64,000 nucleotides of DNA from the NCBI GenBank assembly GCA_029962745.1, contig CM057152.1, positions 24,656,766 through 24,720,765 of the forward strand, written 5' to 3'. Below the pieces are notes generated by a model. That model was not told the DNA's origin, ran no database searches, and saw only the letters and a list, made by a program, of their open reading frames with translations. The position numbers and the translations under genes were made by a program. Position 1 is the first letter of the stretch. Each line of letters starts with the position of its first letter. Source of the stretch: Echinometra lucunter. Lineage: Eukaryota; Echinodermata; Echinoidea; Camarodonta; Echinometridae. Positions 56,280 to 64,000 of the stretch are shown here, piece by piece.

Positions 56280-58150
56280 ATAAGCTTGTTTAGGGAGTCT
56301 TTGTGAGGGTGATAATGGTTTAGAAACCCTATTTGAATTATTCTCATTCTCTGTCGGCAGTTTGGAACAGGATCTATAAGGCTTGCCAGGAGACCTAGGA
56401 ATTGAGGCCAGAGTTGGGCTGTTGACCTTGGTTTGTTGAGAATGGATAATCCCACATGCTTTACTTTTGAGTATTCTGTGTGGGAGAGGTTGCACAAGCT
56501 GGCAATGAAGGTCTAGTTTTGCGTCTAGGAATTCTGGATACTGTGTTGGGTTTAAATGAGACTTTTCGTAGTTTATCAGAAATCCCAGTTTGGTGACAAA
56601 CTCTATTGTCATTTCTATGTGAAGACATAACTTGTTTGGGGAATCTGCCACTAGGAGCCAATCACCTACAATGTAGATATACAAATATCCTGATGCCTTT
56701 TTTTCGAAAGGACCAGGGCTGAGATTGCTTGTCCCTTGAGGGTTGGGAGGTGTACTGGTCATTTTGGTCAGTTTGTACACTTTTGGCAGCTGTGCTGGAA
56801 GCAGAGATATTTTCATCCAGCATGGATTGGAGTTTAACCGAGAAAAGGTCTGGCCCAGACAGTGGGAGACTGCTTAGAACCTTATCAACTTCTTTCTCAA
56901 GTTTGAGATGGTCTAGTACGCGTTTTTGGTGATGTTTGGTACAAATCAAGGTCGTACGGGAGACTTGTTCAAACTGGATATCAGAGGTACGGAGGAGCAA
57001 ATATGATATCTTTCTTGATCCTCTTCTGCGATAGCTAGTCAATCAGATTCATGTAAAGTGTGATCAGGTAGCTTTGGTACACTGCTAGTCTCACTGAGGT
57101 ACGGGCAGATTTGTCAATGAGGTTTAAATCATTTCCCGACTTTTTTAAAAGAGCAAGATCTCATCGGATTGAATTTACCGTGACGAGCTTGAGCATCTCC
57201 TACACGTAGTGCAGCTTTGGGTACATGTGGAGTACTATAATACTTCTCAAAATCTCCACTGTCAAACCTAAATCCTGCCTGAGAATCCCTGCGAATTGCT
57301 CGGAGGCAATGGGCAATCTCAGCTAACCTGTTGTAACAAGTAGAAAATGGAGTATCCAGTTTCACTGCGCTCTCCTTTTCATTGTAAGATTTCAGTTCAA
57401 AGTCTAAACAAAAGCTCTTCATCAAATAATTCTGTCAAAAGAATAGAGGCAGGCGGGGGAAACACCGAGCCCCAATATCAGAGGTCTCATGGCGCCGGGG
57501 AGCCACCATATCTCAGGCTTCGCGATTGTCTGGTGTCCGCTCTCGTCCCCGCCCGCGTGGGGAGAGCCTCTCATTCGGTGAGTTGGGAGCCAGCGACACA
57601 GTACAAGGAGCTAAGTTATGAGGGCCTGCCAAATCACCTGCCCGTGCAGATAGGGCACGCATAAAAATGGACTCAAGAGCTTGTATAAAGAAATTCAGGT
57701 CTGAATTATCCTGGTTAGATTTCTGCATTGCTCGTGGTTTCGAAGTGTTGGATACTTCTACAACCGCGGGCCGATTCTAAGTTACCGGGGAGGCGGGAGC
57801 GTTAACTACGGCCTCACGCGGGTTTTTCGATTCAGAGCCGGGAGGATTGCCTACGGTCTCGTGCTATCTTGGATTCAGCGGTTCTATTTCTTGTTGTGGG
57901 CTTTGTGGCTTTACATTCTTGTTTTCCTTTTTATGAAGGGGGACCTTTTGAGGAAGAGTCATATTCAACAGGCCATTTTCTTCCCACAAGGCTCAATAAT
58001 GCCTGTCATCACGACTCTTTCCCCTGCTAGAAGTCGGGCGGGTGATGGAATTGCTCTCCCATACCGAGCCCGGGGGGACAGAGCGTAGGGTGGCTACGTC
58101 GTCCGCTTGCTCATTAGGCATGGAAAGAAATTTTCAGGTCTATCAATGAG
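56280..58150 (-). mobile_element. DIRS-like fragment E, a second, more diverged family
   Basis: The RT part (56285-56816) reads YIVGDWLLVADSPNKL and FVTKLGFLINYEKSHLNPTQ, matching YLDDWLLVASS and RFGFIINWEKSELTPSR of copy B. The catalytic DD is lost (VGD). The gag-like part follows upstream in pieces (56662-57042, 57129-57425, 57513-57728), for example LEKEVDKVLSSLPLSGPDLF. RNase H and recombinase are missing beyond 56280, where copy C has landed. The right boundary near 58150 is approximate. Confidence 0.7.
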
Positions 58151-58449
58151 CAAATAATCGTATCATACAAAGACAAAGGCATGTTAAGGGAACATGAACA
58201 AAGAAAAATCAAAAATAAGCATCTAAGAGGGTGATAAATAAACACATATGAAAGTATCAATGTAGAAAATTATCTTGCGTGGGGCTTCTATAAAGAGTGT
58301 AGCATGCCAGCATTAGAAAGAGGAAATGTGCTGGCATGCACTGCCTTACATACTGCGCGCGAGAAGGTGGTTGCCAGAGGGAACCAGGTTCAAAGAACTT
58401 TTTTAACTACCCTGGGCAAATGTATAGGTAAGTAAAGGGAGATAAAGAA

Positions 58450-59070
58450 GATAAACGAAATGAAAAGAAGCATTTTTTGTGATCTTTAAAATAAAATTTG
58501 CATAAATCAGCATAAATATTCAACACAAAATTTCAAAATTCTTTGTAGAACTTCTGTGTACCTCAAGTAGTTCTACCAAATAAAACAAAAGAATCAAAAT
58601 CTGTCGACAAAATAGAAAATTTGCATGAATTAGCATAAAAAATATTTGAGAAAAAAGATCAAAATTCTGTGTAGAAGTTCTGCATACCTCATGTAGCTCC
58701 ATCAGATGAAAGAAAAAAGTCAACATCAGTCTAAAATCAAGAAGAAGCATTTTTTGTGATTTTTGAATAAATTTGCATAAATTAGCATTGATAATGTTCA
58801 AGACGAAATTTCAAAACTCTGTGTAAAAGTTCTGGGTACCTCATGCCACTCTACTAGAAGAAACAAAAAAAAAATTAAATTGGTCGACAAATGAAAGAGA
58901 TGCATTTTTTGGTGATTTTTTAATAAATTCACATAAATTAGCATATCTTATGAAGCTAAAAATTTTGTGTAGAAGTTCCAAATCCCCCACCTAGTGCTAT
59001 CATATATTAAAAGCAAATGGAATTGAAATCGGACAAGAAATGACAAAGAAACATTTTTAAATTGTGGAGA
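58450..59070. repeat. Second tandem array of the 160-bp AT-rich unit
   Basis: About four units with 'gaagttctg.gtacctcatg', 'tagctctaccagatgaaa' and 'tttttgtgatttttgaataa' match 29690-31170. It is followed by a hairpin AGCTCATC-tggctg-GATGAGCT at 59101-59122 and then (AAT)n to 59210. Confidence 0.8.
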
Positions 59071-59210
59071 CAGACAACGGATGCCAGATGCCATGGCATA
59101 AGCTCATCTGGCTGGATGAGCTAATAATAATAATAATCATTATGATAATCATTATAATAATTACATTCATAATAATAATAATATTAATAATAATAATGAT
59201 AATAACGAGA

Positions 59211-59995
59211 AATGTAATTAAAGCGCAGACCTTGAAATAATCGACGGCCGTCGATGCCTCCAGCACTGGCTGTGATGCCCTTCTTCCTTTTGCTTCAAGT
59301 AACGGCCACTAAAAATGTGCCCCTTTTCATTTGGCCAAGGTGCCCTTTTTCTCATAAATGTGCACTTTTTCTCATATACAATGTGCCCTTTTTGGAAGTC
59401 TTAACAGTTTTTTCTGAGCGAGTAAAACTTTATACAATTATTTCATGAAAATATAATACCTTCAGTCCTTCACACGCGTTGCGGTTTTGTGTCTGATTGT
59501 TGCGAATCGAGGAGTGTCACTCGCTATGCATGACATTGCAGCCAGCTACCTCGCTAGCCTAGCCTGTGCATGTGCCGCGAATTGCGCAATAATGTATACA
59601 GCTCATGCGCGATGCACTGTCAACATTCTACTACACTAAACTTAGATCTAGTTTCCATTCGGCTCCCCAAAATATCATTGTAGAATCCTACCAATATACC
59701 ATCCGGCGATTTTTTCAGTGATGATATTTAGTCAGGAGATACTGTCAGATGCCTCTGCATATTTGGTTAAAGAAATTTATCATCTCAAAATGAATCAGAA
59801 ATTACCGAAACTGCTAAATTTCTTAGTTCAGTCCCACACATAGTCATTCAAGTCGGTTGTGAGGTGATCAAAATTCAAGTAATATCGCCCAAACCGTATC
59901 TGATAAAGTATTTATTTGTTTAAACTTACTTTAAATGTGATATTTGGCTATCTCTTTCATCTTTTGTGGAATGAAAATGTATTCTAGAATATGAA
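59211..59995. other. No gene recognised
   Basis: Contains a palindrome cgacggccgtcg near 59240 and 'gtgccc.ttttcat' motifs at 59316-59390 related to text around 61195-61260. No exon recognised. Confidence 0.4.
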
Positions 59996-60786
59996 AACTA
60001 AACACAACAAAAATAAGTAACTCCCCCTAATTCAAAGTAGCATAACTTTTTAACGAAAAAGTTTTGAGCAAAATAATTTGGCAGGAGTGTTCCTACACTT
60101 ATTGACTAACTTCTTTGTGAAAATGAGATTGATCCGTCAAGTCATGCATGAGTGAGCAGACATTAAAGGCAGAAATGTCACTTTTCAAAAGTCACAAGAG
60201 TCATTTTAGAGGGTCTGTGAAACAAAACTTTGGCGAATTTGGTTTCTTCCATTGTTTGATTCTGTCATGCCTATCCCTTACGCTTTTCATGTTTATCACA
60301 GTTCGGTGAACAAAATTTTTTTAAGAAAGTGGGGTTCAGCCCTCCTAAATCTACAAAATTCATTCAGTTTATGGAAAGAATGGACATCAACCAACATGAG
60401 TTGCCACACTATGTGAAAATACCGGGTAGTTGTTTTTCCGGCATTAAACTGTAAATTTTTAACATTTCTTGCTTCATTGTTAAAAATGTTCTCACTCAAC
60501 CATGACACAATCTCGATAAACATCAACAGCACTATTAACACCAGAAAAGGTTTGTTTCACAGACCCCCAAAATGACTCATGTGACTTCTGAAAAGTGACA
60601 TTTTTGCCTTTAATGTCTGCTCACTCATGCATGGCTTGACGGAATCAATCTCATTTTCACATAGAAATTGGTCAATAAGTGTAGCAAAACTCGTGCCAAA
60701 TCATTTTGCTCAAAACTTATTCGTTAAAAAGTCATGCTATTTTGAATTAGGGGGGAGTTACTTTTTTTTGTTGTGTTTAGTTGTTT
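59996..60786. mobile_element. 0.8-kb element with 240-bp inverted repeats
   Basis: The left arm (59996-60235) starts 'aactaaacacaacaaaaat' and includes 'catgcatgagtgagcagaca' and 'agtcattttagagggtctgt'. The right arm (60545-60786) is its inverse at about 90 percent by eye. The interior of about 300 bp has a minus-strand frame (60296-60541) without known domain. Superfamily undetermined. Confidence 0.8.
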
Positions 60787-60962
60787 TTTTTATAAAAGAC
60801 TGCCTTGCAATGAGGGCTTTTTGACTGTCCCTGCTGTGACTGTCATGTCTGTGACTGCATAATATTCTAGTGTGACCGGGCGTGTGATCCAAACAAAGTG
60901 ATTTAATACGACCATTCTAAAAACATGATTAGACCTATGCATTTTGACAATAATTATGGGTA

Positions 60963-61010
60963 ATCCCTAATCCTAACCCTAATAATACCAACCCTAACCC
61001 TAACCCTAAA
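60963..61010. repeat. Interstitial telomere-like (CCCTAA)n tract
   Basis: Degenerate run including ccaaccctaaccctaaccct, about five or six CCCTAA units. Matches the TTAGGG telomere repeat of animals. Confidence 0.75.
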
Positions 61011-61490
61011 TTTGATGAAAATATTGAGGGGTGTAAACTTCTTCAGTATATGCTACTTATGTCTGTCATTATCATTTTGAATAATTTCTATATCTATTTG
61101 CTTTGAAGTTGAAGCGACCTCCTGTATGCGTGTGTTCTAAATTACGGAAGCCCTCTCCCCTCCCCCCCCCCCCCCGACCAAATTTTAATGATGGCCCCTC
61201 AAAAAGTGGCCTTGGTGCCCTCTGCCACCTCGCCTCTGTGGAAAAGTGCCCCTCATCAAAGTGGCCTTGCCTTTCAAAAATCCTATTTCGAGGCCTGAAA
61301 GTGGCACTTTGATGACCTCCCGATGACCTGCTGAACTTTAAAAATATTAAGGTCTGAGAAGGAGACTAACATCACAGATACAGGAAGATTTGATTTTTAG
61401 TATCTCACAAAGTTAACCCTAGGGGTTCAATACACATTCATGAATCATATTGGCAATAGGGTTGTGCATAAACTACTGTATATGTGCATT

Positions 61491-61642
61491 GCAATAGACA
61501 TAACAGGCAAATAACAGATATTGCATTGTTTGTAAATGTATGTGTAAAAGTAGTCAAAGATAATATGCAATAGACATAACAGGCAAATAACAGTTATTGC
61601 ATTGTTTGTAAACGTATGTGTAAAAGTAGTCAAAGAAGATGG
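61491..61642. repeat. 76-bp tandem duplication
   Basis: Two nearly identical units (61491-61566 and 61567-61642) starting gcaatagacataacaggcaa, differing at only a few bases. This indicates a recent duplication. Confidence 0.9.
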
Positions 61643-61683
61643 TAATTTGAAAGGGGAAAAAATGTTAAAAAAAAAAAATGACC

Positions 61684-61757
61684 CAGTCGTCGCCGGGACT
61701 CGAACCGGGGACCTTGAGCATGCGAGGCAAGTGCTTTACCGATAGACCAAAATATGG
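61684..61757 (-). tRNA. Degenerate tRNA-like sequence, possibly Ala-type
   Basis: The minus strand has a D-arm-like ggtctatcggtaaagc, a cctcgcatg anticodon-loop-like segment (CGC possible) and a T-arm ggttcgagtcccgg. The T stem has one mismatch, the anticodon stem has mismatches, and no 5' strand pairs with the 3' acceptor side cgacgac. It is therefore a pseudogene or the head of a tRNA-derived repeat rather than a working tRNA. Confidence 0.4.
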
Positions 61758-61764
61758 CCCATAG

Positions 61765-62615
61765 AGATAACAGGTAGATGGAAATTGGGATTCTCGTGTC
61801 ATATCTTCCTGTTAAAATTTCGATATGTTCCCGACATCTGATTAAAAAATAAATGGCACACTAATGATAGAGAATTTTCTCAGCTGCAACATACTCGAAG
61901 TTGGGCAAAAATCAACCACAAATAACAGAGCTGTTGCTCAAAAAAGACGGGAATGTAGAATCAAGAATTCGGAAAAGGTCATTTCCCATAGACAATACAC
62001 GCAAAATGTGAAAAATTGACATGCCTCCATTTATCGTAAAATAAGAGCATGATGCTGTTCTTGAAATGAAAAATGAAGGCAATATCTAAAGTAGAGCATT
62101 GTCTCAGCTACACCATACTGAAATCCTGGCGAAAATCAACCATCAAATGGGTGGAAATTGTCAAGAAAAGTCTCAGGAGTCCAAATCAAGTGAAAAAATG
62201 GCGTTTTTACATTATTTAGAGCTTTGAAATGCTTAAAATGGCCTGAAACGTGTGCAAAATGAATATGAGTCGATTCTGAGCATTTTTTCAATTTGCGCGC
62301 GGACACTGATGCGCGGCACGTACGCGTACTGTCATCATGCCATGACCATTAATAACAATGCGTTATGATGATATAATTACAAAACGGCGCCTGGATGACG
62401 TCATGATGACCCGATGACCTTGAAAAAGGGAGGTTGTCATGTCTTTGATAGGCCGAATGAATGACAAAAATTTCATGAAAACTGAATGAGCCAATTTTGA
62501 GAATCACGCAGACAAGAAGATGGAATAAAAATATGAAAAATATGAAAAAGAAAAATATGAAGAAAAAAATTCCCACAAAATTAAAAGGTGATCTGTCATA
62601 AGTGACAGACCACCT
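61765..62615 (-). repeat. Inverse copy of the repeat at 46774-47835
   Basis: Ends in the palindromic aaggtgatctgtcataagtg/acagaccacct (62584-62614). Contains the inverse of 'caaggtcatcgggtcatcat' and of 'ggaggcatgtcaatttttca'. A segment with 'ctcagctgcaacatactc' is duplicated within it. Confidence 0.75.
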
Positions 62616-62759
62616 AATAATAATAACTGCAATAATGATAATAAGAGGAAGAAGAAGAAAAAGGAATAACAATAACCATAACAACAAATTCTTGTATAGC
62701 GCATATCACATTATAATAAAAAGTTGCTAGGCACTTCCAAAGAGCTTTGGATGTTATAA

Positions 62760-62935
62760 TATAAATAATAATAATAGAAGTAATAATGATTCTACTACTA
62801 CTACTACTGCTGCTACTAGTACTGCTAAAACTGCTGCTACTACTGCTACTGCTGCTGCTACTACAACTACTACTGCTACTACTACTGCTACTGTTGCTAC
62901 TACTACTACTACTACTATTACTACCGCTACTACTG
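62760..62935. repeat. (CTA/CTG)n trinucleotide repeat
   Basis: Imperfect ctactactgctgctact run. It creates long leucine-rich or valine-rich frames on both strands that are not genes. Confidence 0.9.
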
Positions 62936-63085
62936 CGTCGTGGTCTGGTGGTTCTGACTCTTGTCTTTCAATCAGAGGATCGTGGGTTCGAATCCCAGCC
63001 CTGGCGTTAATTTCCTTCAGCAAGAAATTCATCCACATCGTGCTGCACTCAACCCAGGTGAGGTGAATGCAGAGATGCCAACCTC
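62936..63085 (+). mobile_element. tRNA-derived SINE
   Basis: The tRNA-like head has an A-box-like tggtctggtggttctgac and a B box gggttcgaatccc (62984-62996). It is followed by a body 'ttccttcagcaagaaattca' and 'gtgctgcactcaacccaggt' that recurs widely in marine invertebrate genomes. The minus-strand translation RAGIRTHDPLIERQ is the usual fingerprint of this SINE head. The 3' end is uncertain. Confidence 0.75.
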
Positions 63086-63089
63086 TTGA

Positions 63090-64000
63090 CACAAAAAATC
63101 AGATTGAATATCCCAAAAAATCAGATTTTTGAGTGAAAAATCAGATTTTCACGGAAACTAAGATAATGTGCGCAAAGCGCACATCACGAGCGCGAAGCGC
63201 GAAGTCCTATCGGCCGGGGTCCAGGGCCCGCTTAAGGGCCCTGGAAGCTCTGGGGTTCTAGATGCTCTCTGGTGCAATCTGAGCATATTTGAGTGACCTT
63301 TTTCTCTCAAATTTAATCCAAGTTTTGAGGTAATTTTTATGTTATAGAGCCTCTACTCCAGATATATAGATAAATTTATCTGTGATCCTGTTAATGAAAG
63401 AGAATTAAGATGTACAAAACAACATTCAATTGCCAAAAAAACTAAGTCAGATCAGTGTTCTGGCATCATGGCGCAAAAAAAAAGGGGGTGAAGGACAGTT
63501 AATGAAAAACAATGTCAGAAGCATTAGAAAATAATATGAAAGGAATAAGTGACATATGCTTTACTGGCCAACAATTTAGGTTGAGCACTGATCAGCTGGA
63601 AGAAGTATTTTGTATGCTGGGGAAAAAATGAAATTAACATGTAGGAAACTTCAGAAACACTATATGTACAATGAATAACCTACCACAAATGATTTGAGCA
63701 GATCAGTCAAACTGATACAGTCTATAGTGCCAGTGAACACGAACAATGATTCTGCGTAGATCAGTCATACATGATACAGTCTACAGTGTCAGTTGATGCC
63801 ATGATGAGTGGTTGCAGATAATTTGTTAAAAAAAGACGTTCACGGCAAGATAAAATCGTCACCAGATTCGAAGTTTCGTAGTTTCTCCGCCAGCGCCAGC
63901 GAGCAGCTGCAGCTGAGACGAGGCGGCAGCTCGCAGCGATGGATGTTCGTTGCGTGCGTGCTATAGAAGCTCGAGCACTGCATGCCGTTATATTATCGCA
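63090..64000. other. Repeat-derived text, no gene recognised
   Basis: 63165-63200 has the paired motif gcgcaaagcgcac / gcgcgaagcgcgaag. 63210-63245 has 'ccggggtccagggcccgc' then 'gggccctgg'. A near-repeat of about 70 bp with 'agatcagtca' and 'gatacagtct' occurs at 63698-63782. A GC-rich CAGC/CGAG patch ends the window near 63885-63985. Confidence 0.4.

Noticed and set aside
59096..59126. Helitron 3' end (hairpin followed by CTAA)
   Set aside because: The CTAA overlaps the hairpin base instead of following it by about ten bases, and no matching 5' TC end was found.
62936..63010. A functional tRNA gene
   Set aside because: The head continues into a known SINE-like body and the cloverleaf is imperfect, so it is a SINE promoter rather than a tRNA gene.
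62754..63092. Poly-leucine and poly-valine frames
   Set aside because: Translation of a (CTA/CTG)n microsatellite that runs into a SINE head.

Overview
The window looks like animal genomic DNA, most probably from a sea urchin or another echinoderm. It has intron-split coding exons with ordinary splice sites, tRNA-derived SINE sequence, TTAGGG-type telomere-like repeats, DIRS-like retroelements with tyrosine recombinases, LINE reverse transcriptases, and a foldback element built from 15-bp tandem repeats like the sea urchin TU transposons. Nothing suggests a bacterial or viral genome. The organism assignment is an inference from repeat content, not from a diagnostic gene.

The only host gene I can name is FANCM (Fanconi anaemia group M DNA translocase), on the minus strand. 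Four exons are visible: 45971-46147 (tentative, post-helicase region), 29192 to about 29354, 17558-18786, and 16911-17088 (start of the ERCC4-like domain). The reading phases agree at the two junctions that can be tested. The N-terminal helicase exons and the last exons are not found. The introns are large because they are filled with mobile elements.

Layout: 1-1775, degenerate DIRS copy A; 1880-11625, dispersed repeats, two MITEs and two foldback tandem-repeat structures; 11964-15781, DIRS-like element D, complete at its ends but with mutated catalytic motifs; 16.0-18.8 kb, FANCM exons; 20.26-22.23 kb, 5'-truncated LINE; 22.8-23.55 kb, inverted-repeat MITE; 23556-29153, nearly full DIRS-like element B (gag, RT-RNase H, tyrosine recombinase) with frameshifts; 29.2 kb, FANCM exon; 29.69-31.17 kb, tandem array broken by a LINE tail; 31772-45853, a 14-kb composite inverted repeat with TA-flanked Tc1-like tips, each arm interrupted by another inverted-repeat element and the centre carrying a LINE; 45.97-46.15 kb, tentative FANCM exon; 46.4-49.9 kb, dispersed repeats; 49.92-58.15 kb, a nested stack (DIRS fragment E, DIRS copy C inside it, and a 3.8-kb inverted-repeat element inside C); 58.4-64 kb, tandem arrays, a 0.8-kb inverted-repeat element, a telomere-like tract, a degenerate tRNA, trinucleotide repeats and a SINE.

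The two best-defined systems are the DIRS-like elements, whose internal complementary regions let both termini be placed almost to the base, and the 14-kb nested palindrome, whose second arm preserves an empty site for the insertion in the first. No intact, obviously active transposase or recombinase is present. Every retroelement coding region seen is truncated, frameshifted or mutated in a catalytic motif.
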